The translations under genes were made by a program, and so were the position numbers. Below the pieces are notes generated by a model that was not told where the DNA came from, searched no databases, and was given only the letters and a program-made list of their open reading frames with translations. From Bacteroidales bacterium (GTDB lineage Bacteria > Bacteroidota > Bacteroidia > Bacteroidales > UBA10428): DNA of 10,834 bases. Shown one piece after another: positions 1 to 6,523 of this stretch (position 1 is its first letter; each line of letters starts with the position of its first letter). The stretch lies in the NCBI GenBank assembly GCA_016926235.1, contig JAFGOZ010000560.1:1-10834 (forward strand), given 5' to 3'.

Positions 1-39
1 AGGAAAAATATTTAAATTTGCTTGCCTGATTAATAATTT

Positions 40-111
40 GCGGGAGTAGCTCAGTGGTAGAGCATCAGCTTCCCAAGCTGAGGGTCGAGGGTTCGAATCC
101 CTTTTCCCGCT
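40..111 (+). tRNA. tRNA-Gly (anticodon CCC)
   Basis: A full cloverleaf can be folded. The acceptor stem is GCGGGAG (40-46) with TTCCCGC (104-110), and the discriminator base is T111. The D arm is GCTC/GAGC. The anticodon stem TCAGC/GCTGA encloses the loop TTCCCAA, which gives anticodon CCC at 72-74 and so glycine (GGG codon). The T arm is GAGGG/CCCTT around TTCGAAT. CCA is not encoded. The gene is the integration target of the element to its right. Bases from about 69 onward are repeated with changes at 9447-9489, so the 3' half seen here was supplied by the element. Position 40 fits a start because it completes the seven-pair acceptor stem. Confidence 0.97.
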
Positions 112-130
112 CTTAACAATCAGGGACTTA
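69..130 (+). repeat. Left attachment site (tRNA 3' half plus start of terminator)
   Basis: This is a direct repeat of 9447-9508. By hand alignment 57 of 62 bases match, with no gaps. The first 19 bases (69-87 = 9447-9465) are identical and cover the anticodon loop, the 3' anticodon stem and the variable loop. The mismatches are at 88, 98, 102, 115 and 117. If the two T-arm versions are the element and chromosome versions, strand exchange must have occurred within 69-87. That is a usual crossover region for tRNA-targeting tyrosine integrases. Confidence 0.93.
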
Positions 131-157
131 CAAGTTAATAACAAGTGAGTCCCTTTT
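122..157 (+). terminator. Rho-independent terminator of tRNA-Gly
   Basis: AGGGACTTAC (122-131) pairs with GTGAGTCCCT (145-154) over ten pairs including one G-T wobble. The loop is 13 nt and the stem is followed by a short T run. It lies eleven bases after the tRNA, inside the element, so the element brings its own terminator for the gene it interrupts. The counterpart at 9500-9536 has a different loop and a longer, perfect stem. Confidence 0.8.
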
Positions 158-159
158 CA

Positions 160-180
160 TTTGCACCAAATTTTGCACCA
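160..180 (+). repeat. Paired repeats TTTGCACCA, candidate integrase arm sites (left)
   Basis: TTTGCACCA occurs at 160-168 and again at 172-180, 12 bp start to start and in the same orientation. The same pair with the same spacing is at 9297-9317 next to the integrase start, and a variant pair (TTTGCAATA) is at 9538-9558. Short direct repeats on both sides of the att core are typical of arm-type binding sites of heterobivalent tyrosine integrases. That role is inferred from placement. Confidence 0.65.
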
Positions 181-260
181 TAAAAATAACCAATTTCCCC
201 ATCTTAATTTTAATTATTATAATTTTTTTTATAAAAAAATTAAAGGCCGAAATAGTTATT

Positions 261-324
261 CCTGTATCACCCCTGCTGGATTCAGACCCCCTCTCTCCCC
301 TGTGGGGGTACTAAGGGATACAGG
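261..324 (+). promoter_or_regulatory. GC-rich nested hairpin ahead of gene A1
   Basis: CCTGTATC (261-268) is perfectly complementary to GATACAGG (317-324). Inside it, ACCCCC (286-291) pairs with GGGGGT (304-309). The structure stands out in very AT-rich DNA and lies 56 bp before the start of A1. A differently sequenced nested hairpin precedes A2 at 9772-9866, so the architecture is kept while the sequence is not. It could be a leader RNA structure, a REP-like palindrome, or a DNA site for an element protein. No known riboswitch motif was recognised. Confidence 0.55.
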
Positions 325-380
325 TAGATACATCTTGCATTACATAGTCTGCACAGTATTTATATATAAAAGCATATAAT

Positions 381-785
381 ATGAATACTAATGAAATCAA
401 ACACGATGATAGGAGAGTATCAGAAAATACATTACTAAATGCAATGGCCGATTCTGACAAATATTCACACTTGCGCATAATATTAAGTCGCAAAGCAATT
501 AAAGGAACATTTCCACACTGCTTTCTGATGGTGACACCGTCAAGTTTTGGGATAGTAAAATTACTTGAACTTGGATATGATGACGATAAAATTATTCTTC
601 ATCTACAGGATGTTTACACAGAAATCACATCAAAGGTTTATCTTGACATTCATGACAAGCGATACAAATTTCTTTTGATTGAATGGCAGGATATTCTGGA
701 TATGGTTCTCCGTTACAAGTCTACTTTGGAAGGTACTGAGGAAATGTTGGAACTTGATGAAAACGAAGTTCATTTAAAAGTATAA
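381..785 (+). CDS. Unrecognised small protein A1 of the att-proximal gene pair
   Basis: This 134-aa protein is not one I recognise. It has no signal peptide or membrane segment. The N-terminal 40 residues are polar. A region rich in predicted beta strands follows (about residues 45-105), with the pattern IVKLLEL (58-64), IILHLQD (71-77) and W102. It ends acidic, with LELDE at 123-127. The flank gene A2 (9905-10330) shares IVKL at 63-66, a LxLxDL-type strand, a tryptophan at the same relative place and a C-terminal LELDE, so the two look like distant homologues. B1 follows 15 bp downstream and is probably cotranscribed. ATG at 381 is the first start after the upstream hairpin. Function is unknown; expression as a real gene is supported by the duplicated arrangement in the flank. 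Confidence 0.75.
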   Translation: MNTNEIKHDDRRVSENTLLNAMADSDKYSHLRIILSRKAIKGTFPHCFLMVTPSSFGIVKLLELGYDDDKIILHLQDVYTEITSKVYLDIHDKRYKFLLIEWQDILDMVLRYKSTLEGTEEMLELDENEVHLKV

Positions 786-800
786 ATATACTTGTATACT

Positions 801-1133
801 ATGCAAACAATAATTACTACTGGTTTCAGTACTTCAAACAAATTAAAATATTTACCAGATAATTCTGTAATTCTGGATATGCCTTTCATCTTAACTGAGC
901 ACAGACGATTAATTATTGGTATGCCTTACCTAAAATATGAAAATTGGCTTGCAGATTCGAAAATTCAAGCAGTACGACTTCTGAAGGTTTGGGACACTAA
1001 GAATATTGCTTACCTACAGATTCGTGATTTAAAATCAACCAAGGCCGATATATTATCATATAATTTGGAATATATTGGAGACTATTGGCTTTGGAGTCTT
1101 AGTTCTCTTGAATACCTTACAAAAAATTTGTAA
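801..1133 (+). CDS. Unrecognised small protein B1 of the att-proximal gene pair
   Basis: This protein has 110 aa from the ATG at 801. A TTG at 792 would add three residues, but the ATG makes it exactly as long as its homologue B2 (10333-10665). The two align without gaps over the first 91 residues, and about 40 of 110 positions are identical by hand alignment. The conserved core is SxxLDxPxILT (22-32), MPYLK (41-45), a strand ending in RL (59-60), and DxWxWSL (94-100). It has no signal peptide or transmembrane helix and no recognised catalytic motif. The stretch 57-105 also resembles the core of A1 (xVKLLxx..., LQD, a late W), so A and B may be ancient paralogues. It follows A1 closely in one transcription unit. 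Function is unknown. Confidence 0.8.
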   Translation: MQTIITTGFSTSNKLKYLPDNSVILDMPFILTEHRRLIIGMPYLKYENWLADSKIQAVRLLKVWDTKNIAYLQIRDLKSTKADILSYNLEYIGDYWLWSLSSLEYLTKNL

Positions 1134-1338
1134 TTTGTTCTGCTATCAATTTCTTTTTTGGTCGTACAGAGTGACAGTATTAATTGTTTTGTTAAACACT
1201 ATTTAATAACTTTGAAATAATCTTAAAAACAAACCTGATTTGAATAAATATTAAAGAACTTTTAAATATTTGTTGAAATAACATAACAGGCTTATAATCA
1301 TTTTAATAAAATATTGGTGAACTTGTAAAGTGAAGATT

Positions 1339-1719
1339 ATGAAAATATATGTGTATATAGCCTTACTTTTTTTCAGTCTGTCATTATGTGGGTGTTATTC
1401 ATATCAAGGTGTTTCACAACAAACTGTTTCACAACCAAGTGTTTCAGAACAAGAATCTCAAAAACAACAGGCAGAGGAAATCAAAAAAGCGATGGATTCT
1501 TGGATTGGTACTCACAAATCTAAATTAATCCAGCAGGTGGGCCCCCCTACAAGATATGCATCTGATGGTCAAGGTGGAGAAATATTAATCTATGAGACCT
1601 CAAGAAGTATCGGGATGACGGCTTATGGCACCTATATGCAGAGAACACTTATTGACTATAGGGAAGTGTTTGCTAATTCTAATGGAATAATTTATCACTG
1701 GAGAACAGGAACAAGATGA
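1339..1719 (+). CDS. Exported lipoprotein, cargo gene
   Basis: From the ATG at 1339 this is a 126-aa protein. GTG at 1330 is in frame and possible, but it would put extra residues before a compact signal sequence. A hydrophobic stretch (YIALLFFSLSL) leads to the lipobox LCGC, which predicts lipidation of the second cysteine. A Q/S-rich linker follows, made of three tandem 15-bp units (VSQQT, VSQPS, VSEQE), then a short helix and a globular end with WIGTHKSKLIQQVGPPT and a DGQGGEIL turn. That W-x-G...L-x-x-x-x-GPPT pattern is common in small bacterial lipoproteins and vaguely resembles the SmpA/OmlA type. It probably sits in the periplasm or outer membrane. It is the first of four exported cargo proteins. 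Confidence 0.8.
   Translation: MKIYVYIALLFFSLSLCGCYSYQGVSQQTVSQPSVSEQESQKQQAEEIKKAMDSWIGTHKSKLIQQVGPPTRYASDGQGGEILIYETSRSIGMTAYGTYMQRTLIDYREVFANSNGIIYHWRTGTR
1411..1455 (+). repeat. Three tandem 15-bp repeats in the lipoprotein linker
   Basis: Units GTTTCACAACAAACT (1411-1425), GTTTCACAACCAAGT (1426-1440) and GTTTCAGAACAAGAA (1441-1455) lie head to tail and in frame. Each encodes a five-residue unit beginning VS. Unit length is a multiple of three, so gain or loss of a unit by slippage would change only the linker length. Confidence 0.85.
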
Positions 1720-1801
1720 TTTAATTAATAAAATAGTAATTCATTTCACACTAAATTTCTGCATACTATATATTTAAATTAGATGTCCTAAATCATTATA
1801 T

Positions 1802-2377
1802 ATGAATAGATTAATAATCATTTTAATGTTGATAAGTTTTAAGTCTTACGGCCAAAATTGTAGTGATTTAAATCTATCCATCACCCCTGATTATTCTTAT
1901 ACAAATGAAACCCATGATTTTTCGCTTCCATTTAATGAAGGTTGGAAAATTATGCTTGAAAACCAAAAAGCCATTATTGTGAGTCTCACTGACCCAATGC
2001 AATTTGCAAGTGCATCAGTGATGTTAAATCAAAATGGATATCCAATACCTTCAGCACATTCAATAAATGACCAAATGGTAAGAGAACTTGCAAATATGGT
2101 AGGTAGCCGTATAGGAAATGATTTCAAAATATTAACAACAAAAAAATCATACATAAAAAATATAAAAGTTAATATTATTGAGTATGAATATCTTATTAAG
2201 AATCTTGACGATGAGTATCAAATGGCTGGTATTATGTTTCAAATCGTTAAGAAACAGAACTATACTTTTGTGTGTATGTTTAATTGTTTAAAATCTCTGA
2301 AAACATGTTATATACCTTTCTTCACGAATGTGATGAAACAGGCTTATTTTGGTCAGGAGTGGTATTCTTTAAATTGA
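1802..2377 (+). CDS. Secreted protein of unknown function, cargo gene
   Basis: This 191-aa protein has a clear N-terminal signal peptide (MNRLIIILMLISFKSYGQ), likely cut after the YGQ around residue 18. The mature part begins with an acidic and polar segment and then has an FSLPFNEGWKI block. A gentle alternation of strands and helices continues to the end. This layout recalls DUF1795/PsbP-like periplasmic proteins, but the resemblance is weak. Mature cysteines occur near the N-terminus (NCSDL) and in a CMFNC...TC cluster, which could form disulphides in the periplasm. It lies 82 bp after the lipoprotein on the same strand and may be in its operon. It converges with the gene at 2450-2956. Confidence 0.75.
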   Translation: MNRLIIILMLISFKSYGQNCSDLNLSITPDYSYTNETHDFSLPFNEGWKIMLENQKAIIVSLTDPMQFASASVMLNQNGYPIPSAHSINDQMVRELANMVGSRIGNDFKILTTKKSYIKNIKVNIIEYEYLIKNLDDEYQMAGIMFQIVKKQNYTFVCMFNCLKSLKTCYIPFFTNVMKQAYFGQEWYSLN

Positions 2378-2398
2378 GTTTAAAGTGAATCATATTTG

Positions 2399-2414
2399 TT
2401 GTAACTTTTTACAA
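2399..2414. terminator. Weak AT-rich hairpin between convergent genes
   Basis: TTGTAA (2399-2404), a CTTT loop and TTACAA (2409-2414) form a perfect six-pair stem in the 72-bp gap between two convergent genes. The position suits a shared terminator, but the stem is AT-rich and no T run follows on either strand, so the call is weak. Confidence 0.3.
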
Positions 2415-2449
2415 TCCAACATCCCTTTAACTACTTCTATATTTGATAC

Positions 2450-2956
2450 TTAATTAACTTTGACCCGCTCTGCTTTAAGTGTTTCATGATATCGACCCTC
2501 TTTGCTTTGTCTGCTTAATATAAACGTATAATTATATCCTTCAAATGAAAATCCATAAACTCCTGCACCATCAGAATTCGTGCGTATGTAGTATTTCTCT
2601 AATTCTGCTAATAAAGGACGATAACCAGATGAACTTGCTGGGCCATGCCATAATTCCACAAACTTATTTCCACATTTTTTTAAAGCATCAAAGTATTCAT
2701 CCATAGATAGTACTTGTCCTGCAAAGGCGACAATACACCAATCGTTCTCAGTCACGGTTGAAAAACCATTTAGTTTACTGTACTTTTCAAATTCAAAATC
2801 AGTCAGGCTTAAAATTGCAATGTAATTTTGCACGGTTCTTACTAAATCTTTTTTGATGTCACTATTTGAAGAATATTCAACTTTTATCGGATTTGTCTGT
2901 GCCATAGATGGTTCTATAGTCAACATCATAAATAAAAAAAAGATAAATCGTTCCAT
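2450..2956 (-). CDS. Secreted protein of unknown function, cargo gene
   Basis: The open frame extends to 3034, but the ATG at 2956 gives a 168-aa protein starting directly with a signal peptide (MERFIFFLFMMLTIEPSMAQ, likely cut after MAQ at residue 20). The 26 residues before it would bury the signal, so I chose 2956. The mature protein is mixed alpha/beta with two cysteines. It has an ELWHGPASSSGYRPLL segment and a glycine-rich DGAGVYGFSFEGYNYTF strand pair. I do not recognise the family. It lies 64 bp downstream of the gene at 3021-3455 on the same strand, and the two are probably cotranscribed as a pair of small exported proteins. Confidence 0.7.
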   Translation of the reverse strand: MERFIFFLFMMLTIEPSMAQTNPIKVEYSSNSDIKKDLVRTVQNYIAILSLTDFEFEKYSKLNGFSTVTENDWCIVAFAGQVLSMDEYFDALKKCGNKFVELWHGPASSSGYRPLLAELEKYYIRTNSDGAGVYGFSFEGYNYTFILSRQSKEGRYHETLKAERVKVN

Positions 2957-3020
2957 ACTATTTAGTTTAATTATGATATCATTCCACAAATCAAATATTA
3001 AAATTGGCCGACAAGTGCCA

Positions 3021-3455
3021 TTAAAATTCAACAATACTTCCCAGATAACTAAATTTATATTGTAAATAAAAAACAGTTACACTCACAGGTACTATATCTA
3101 TTAGTTTCTCATAGAATCGCAATCCAACAATGCAATCATTTCCTTTTTTATCCACGGCTATATACATGTTTTCAATGTACTTGCCAAAAATTTCTACCGT
3201 ACCAGAATCTCTCTCATGAAGTTTTAGCAATTTAAATGTATCTTCAGCCTTATTTGCTATTTTTACTGTATTATTTATCGAATCAATCTTTATGGTAAGT
3301 TCATTATCAGTAAAGTTCTTCCATTCATTCCATTTGGAAGTAGTATCATTGTAAGTGGCATCACAACTATTCTTCGTATAAATAATTATTAATTGTGCCT
3401 TTATGCTAAAAGACACAAACAATAATCCAATGAGAATTATTGCTGATTTTTTCAT
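3021..3455 (-). CDS. Small secreted protein of unknown function, cargo gene
   Basis: The open frame starts at 3479, but the ATG at 3455 begins a classic signal peptide (MKKSAIILIGLLFVSFSIKAQ, cut after KAQ). A perfect Bacteroidota -7 box lies only 22 bp upstream of 3455 and overlaps the longer start, which rules that start against. The resulting protein has 144 aa. The mature part holds a charged KNSCDATYND start, several predicted beta strands (ELTIKIDSINNTVKIA, GTVEIFGKYI) and two cysteines. It has a hydrophobic but interrupted C-terminus (VPVSVTVFYLQYKF). No family was recognised. It is the first gene of a leftward pair with 2450-2956. Confidence 0.7.
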   Translation of the reverse strand: MKKSAIILIGLLFVSFSIKAQLIIIYTKNSCDATYNDTTSKWNEWKNFTDNELTIKIDSINNTVKIANKAEDTFKLLKLHERDSGTVEIFGKYIENMYIAVDKKGNDCIVGLRFYEKLIDIVPVSVTVFYLQYKFSYLGSIVEF

Positions 3456-3476
3456 GACCTGTATTCTGGTTTCAAT

Positions 3477-3484
3477 CAAAGATA
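3477..3484 (-). promoter_or_regulatory. -7 promoter box for the leftward secreted-protein pair
   Basis: The minus strand reads TATCTTTG, an exact match to the Bacteroidota -7 consensus TAnnTTTG, 22 bp before the ATG at 3455. No clear -33 TTTG lies at the usual 19-21 bp distance. The box gives a short leader and supports the start chosen for the gene. Confidence 0.5.
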
Positions 3485-3777
3485 CAAATTTATTAGCACT
3501 TTTTATTCGTTTCTGATTTGATTCAGCCTATTATAATTACCATCCTATTTTAATCTTGTGGATGGTCAAAAGAGTATGCAGTATCGGCAACATATTTTCC
3601 CAAAATAACTCAAAGAATGTTTTCAGGAACATAGCGAAAAAGTAGGCAGAAAATAATAATATCGTTATAGGTAGAATATAAAAATTAAATACATACTATC
3701 CGTTTGTTCATTTAATTAATAAAAGTTTGGTTAATTTGCTACAAATAATTACTTAGTATGGATTAAAATATAAGAAA

Positions 3778-3990
3778 ATGGAAAAATCTGATTTAAGAGC
3801 AGCATATCATAGATTAACATTATCAACCAGTGATACCTACCCTCAGGAAGAACGATTACTATGTTTAAAAGAATGCTTTGATGAACTGGCAAAAAGAGAA
3901 AATTTTCTATCACAGAATGAAGTCACAGAAATCACAGAGTTTGTTCAATCTGTATTAACACGACATGTTAAAGATATCCTGAAAGGATAA
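3778..3990 (+). CDS. Small helical protein of unknown function
   Basis: This is a 70-aa soluble protein, highly charged and predicted to be almost wholly helical. It has two stretches suited to paired helices (about 3-38 and 47-69) separated by NFLSQNE. No HTH motif or signal peptide can be seen. It stands alone: about 320 bp of non-coding DNA lies before it and about 120 bp after it, and it faces the serine recombinase convergently. Its size and charge would suit a small regulator or accessory protein, but nothing in the sequence proves that. The coding call rests on its length, a plain ATG and normal amino-acid composition. Confidence 0.55.
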   Translation: MEKSDLRAAYHRLTLSTSDTYPQEERLLCLKECFDELAKRENFLSQNEVTEITEFVQSVLTRHVKDILKG

Positions 3991-4109
3991 TGTTGCTCCA
4001 ACGAATCATTTTAACGGTGTTATTTCAAATCTTACCGACTTTATCCAATAGTTAGTGGATTATTACATTCATAAGTTAAATCCTTTTATTTCGGCATCTC
4101 TGAGGGTAC

Positions 4110-4754
4110 CTAAGCAGAATTCTTTTCAATAACCAACTTTCTCAACTTTGTTAGTGTATTTTTATTGGTATTAGTTATTTTTTTTATGTGGTGATAACTG
4201 TAACCTTTTTTCAGCATCTTTATCTCTTCATCATATTGTTCAAACATTTTTTCATTACTTTTCCGAAAACCAATTTTACGGCCAACTATGCCACCCTGTA
4301 ACCGATAGTTCTGGTATCCGCTTGATAACCGATTCTCAATGTTTCTACGCTCCATCCGTGATATTTCAGCCAGAATTGTAATAAGAAACTGACTCATCGG
4401 GTTAATTTCCCTTTCAGGAGTCAGCGTTTCAACATTGTAATTCTGGATAAATAGCGATATTTTATTCTGGTTCAAAATCTCGATGGCTTCCAATATTTGT
4501 AGCGTGTCTCTGCCTAATCTTGACAGTTCAGTAACCATAACCTTATCTATATTGTTGGTATCCACAAATTTCACCATTTTCATTAATTCAGGCCGCTCAT
4601 TATTTTTCTTAGAACCAGATATTTTTTCAGCAAAAACACTGACTATTTCATAGTTCCTTGAATTCGCCAGCATTGTTAAATCATTAATTTGTCTGTCATA
4701 GTTCTGGCGGTCATTTGATGATGAAACACGGCAAAATAATACCACTCTTTCCAT
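4110..4754 (-). CDS. Serine recombinase (resolvase/invertase family)
   Basis: This 214-aa protein has the full small-serine-recombinase layout. The catalytic domain begins with VVLFCRVSSS, where S11 after RV is the expected nucleophile, followed by the DRQ motif (20-22). ELSRLGRD (76-83) carries the conserved active-site S and arginines. A long helix (ISRMERRNIENRLSSG, 131-146) forms the dimer and DNA-entry region. A C-terminal helix-turn-helix (about 180-206, GYSYHHIKKITNTNKNTL) binds DNA. No residue appears missing. Roles known for the family are resolution of dimers or cointegrates and inversion of DNA segments; which applies here is not shown, as I found no obvious paired inverted site next to it. 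It lies 11 bp after the short ORF at 4766-5011 and may be cotranscribed with it. Confidence 0.95.
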   Translation of the reverse strand: MERVVLFCRVSSSNDRQNYDRQINDLTMLANSRNYEIVSVFAEKISGSKKNNERPELMKMVKFVDTNNIDKVMVTELSRLGRDTLQILEAIEILNQNKISLFIQNYNVETLTPEREINPMSQFLITILAEISRMERRNIENRLSSGYQNYRLQGGIVGRKIGFRKSNEKMFEQYDEEIKMLKKGYSYHHIKKITNTNKNTLTKLRKLVIEKNSA

Positions 4755-4765
4755 ATTGAAATATT

Positions 4766-5011
4766 TTAGTTACAACAAAATTGGTAATAAGGATAATTCG
4801 GGTCATAAAAAACATACCATTCAGGATAGGAAATAATGTGAACCGATTCAACTTTGCTGTGATTCATAAAGACAATCACCAGATTGTTTTCCATGCCTTC
4901 GGAGCATAATGACATGCTGGATTGTAGAATTCGGTATTGTTTCTTCTTCATACTAATGTTTGATAAGACTGACATAAAAGTAATTATATTGATTATATTT
5001 ACCAAATTCAT
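4766..5011 (-). CDS. Possible small protein upstream of the serine recombinase
   Basis: This 81-aa open frame ends 11 bp before the recombinase start on the same strand. In-frame ATGs at 4975 and 4951 would give 69 or 61 aa. The N-terminal 20 residues of the longest version are hydrophobic but have no basic start, so it is a poor signal peptide. The body reads like a folded small domain, with strand NNLVIVFMNHS, then VHIISYPEWYVFYDP and an aromatic tail ending FCCN. No family was recognised. Translational coupling with the recombinase is plausible. It could also be a chance frame; the tight spacing is the main support. Confidence 0.4.
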   Translation of the reverse strand: MNLVNIINIITFMSVLSNISMKKKQYRILQSSMSLCSEGMENNLVIVFMNHSKVESVHIISYPEWYVFYDPNYPYYQFCCN

Positions 5012-5092
5012 AAGTAAATATTTTTAATATTACTACTGAACTAAGGTGAGTTTCTTAATTTTTCATACTTTAGCATTACATAAAATTAAACC

Positions 5093-5341
5093 ATGACATC
5101 TTCCGACAAAAACAGGCAGGTCATTCATTTGCAAATTATTGCTACTGATGAACACTTCTACTATGGGAGCATTACGGCAATGTTTGAACATTTTAGCCGT
5201 GAGCAATTGGGTGTGGCCCATCAAACCTTGTATAATACTTGGAAAGACGAACCTTATGTAACCGAATTGGCTGTCATTCGAAAGGGTCGGCTTGTACAGA
5301 AAAAGCAACAGAGTCTTAAATCTAAAAACAGTAATGGTTAG
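5093..5341 (+). CDS. Small conserved-looking protein of mobile elements, unknown function
   Basis: This is an 82-aa soluble protein. The pattern HLQIIATDEHFYYGSITAMF, then EQLGVAHQTLYN and a late VIRKGRLVQKK, is of a kind I associate with short hypothetical proteins in Bacteroidota mobile elements. A basic C-terminus (QKKQQSLKSKN) suggests nucleic-acid contact. An overlapping minus-strand frame (5063-5308) is less protein-like. A possible -7 box (TACTTTAG, 5066-5073) lies 19 bp before the ATG. The gene is divergent from the recombinase group and convergent with the replication initiator. The family recollection is from memory and unverified; function is unknown. Confidence 0.65.
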   Translation: MTSSDKNRQVIHLQIIATDEHFYYGSITAMFEHFSREQLGVAHQTLYNTWKDEPYVTELAVIRKGRLVQKKQQSLKSKNSNG

Positions 5342-5407
5342 TGAGATACACGTGGTGGGCGTACAAAACTATGAAATCACTCTAAAAATGTCTTAAATAG
5401 AACATTA

Positions 5408-5470
5408 GCGGGCATATTCCGCAAAAATAAGTGTATGTTTAAATGGGGTTTTGGTACATATAAAGTGCCA
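5408..5470. promoter_or_regulatory. Two hairpins in the gap after the replication initiator gene
   Basis: The 157-bp gap between convergent genes holds GCGG/CCGC (5408-5411 with 5419-5422, 7-nt loop) and TGGTAC/GTGCCA (5452-5457 with 5465-5470, one wobble, 7-nt loop). Neither is followed by a T run, so they are poor intrinsic terminators. Their place beside a Rep-like gene makes a replication-origin role conceivable but unproven. Confidence 0.3.
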
Positions 5471-5498
5471 TTATAGTACACAAGCAAATATTTTTGAA

Positions 5499-6488
5499 TC
5501 AATCCGCTTTTAACTCCAATAATTTTTGTTTAATTCCATTCATGACCTGTAAATTTTTATTCGGAATTGGTTGTACGTTAATTAATTTGGACAGTTTTGC
5601 CCTGTATTTTCTTTTATTCGTATTTGGTGAAAGTGTACTATTGAGCACCAAATCAATCTGAGATAGGTCATTATTACATGCTTTTATTAGCAATGCATCC
5701 TTCAGTTCAGAAAGTTTGCGGTACGATAATAGCGATTGTATTTCATTAAGTATAGGTTCCGATTCATCCGATACGTCAAATACTGAATTAAACAATGCAA
5801 ATAACGGATTAGCGGTTGAATTCAGTGCAACCAAAAGGCTATTCCCATCTATTTCCAGTAGTTCCTTTAACTGTGTTACTGTACGCACATTGGCTTCAAT
5901 ACGGTACTTTCCATTGAAATAAGCCAACAGATTGTACTTATCATCAAGCAAATCCAAGTACTCCACATTGGTTACTTTTTGCATTTCTTTGTACTTATCA
6001 TAGATGGAAAGCCTTATTTTTCTGTTCTGAGTTTTCACCAGTTTTGTTACTGTATATCCACAATTTGCGTATTTCTGAACCTGATACTTATTGAGGCTCT
6101 TCAGGCATATTTTAATGGCCAGAAGGTCTGGCATAACTATACCGTCCAAGTCTGTAGTTATATCGGCTGATATCAAATCACTTGCAGTAATAACACCATC
6201 AATATTCAATTTACAAATACCGCTTTCATTCATCCTTTCAAAACAATATCTGATGTTGTTCTTATTGATAAGTTCAGGATAACGGTCACCAAGTACCTTT
6301 GCAGAAATCTCAATTACACATCTGTCATCAGCAAGACTTTTATTTATATAGAGATTGAAAGGTTTTATTTGTTTATAGCGTATTTCATTTTGAAGGCCAT
6401 TTTTTATAACATGAGTACATGCATCAGAATTCATAAATTCTATGTTTTTATTATTAGTTACTATTTTTATCCTGTCGAACTTAACCAT
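5499..6488 (-). CDS. Putative replication initiator, phage/plasmid gpII-like
   Basis: This 329-aa protein resembles the replication proteins of filamentous phages and some Bacteroidota plasmids (gene II/X type). What I see: MVKFDRIKIV at the start; CVIEISAKVLGDRYPELIN (57-75) and an ADITTDL motif (108-114), which mirror the ExSxKxL and DxTxD segments of that group; IYDKYKEMQK (162-171), with tyrosines placed where a nicking residue could be; and YRIEANVRTVTQLKELL (195-211), matching the RxEvxlrs...L signature. The C-terminal third is helical and basic. The family nicks one strand at its origin to start rolling-circle replication. It is 35 bp downstream of the HTH gene in the same direction, consistent with an excise-then-replicate operon. 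Assignment is from motif memory only. Confidence 0.7.
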   Translation of the reverse strand: MVKFDRIKIVTNNKNIEFMNSDACTHVIKNGLQNEIRYKQIKPFNLYINKSLADDRCVIEISAKVLGDRYPELINKNNIRYCFERMNESGICKLNIDGVITASDLISADITTDLDGIVMPDLLAIKICLKSLNKYQVQKYANCGYTVTKLVKTQNRKIRLSIYDKYKEMQKVTNVEYLDLLDDKYNLLAYFNGKYRIEANVRTVTQLKELLEIDGNSLLVALNSTANPLFALFNSVFDVSDESEPILNEIQSLLSYRKLSELKDALLIKACNNDLSQIDLVLNSTLSPNTNKRKYRAKLSKLINVQPIPNKNLQVMNGIKQKLLELKAD

Positions 6489-6523
6489 GTACCCAAAAAA
6501 GTCGAAATTGTTTCTTTGAGAAG

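Noticed and set aside
161..379. 72-aa plus-strand frame ahead of A1
   Set aside because: It runs through the arm-type repeats, a poly-T/A stretch and the nested hairpin. Its composition is not protein-like, and the right flank has no counterpart.
381..1133. A1-B1 as a toxin-antitoxin pair
   Set aside because: Size and coupling fit, but there is no toxin active-site motif or antitoxin DNA-binding motif, and A and B appear to share a fold.
1330..3455. A known anti-phage defence system
   Set aside because: I see no nuclease, helicase, ATPase, TIR, reverse transcriptase, methyltransferase or effector motif; the products are small exported proteins.
3725..3760. TTTG...TACTTAGT as a promoter for the gene at 3778
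   Set aside because: The -33 match and spacing are acceptable, but the -7 box matches the consensus too poorly to call.
3480..3777. Search for a gene or RNA in the 298-bp gap before 3778
   Set aside because: Apart from the -7 box at its left edge I see no open frame, strong hairpin or repeat.
4043..4060. ATCCA/TGGAT hairpin downstream of the serine recombinase as terminator
   Set aside because: It has only five pairs and no T run on either strand, so it is not distinguishable from chance in AT-rich DNA.
5063..5308. 81-aa minus-strand frame
   Set aside because: It is the shadow of the plus-strand gene at 5093-5341, which has the more natural protein pattern and a promoter-like box.
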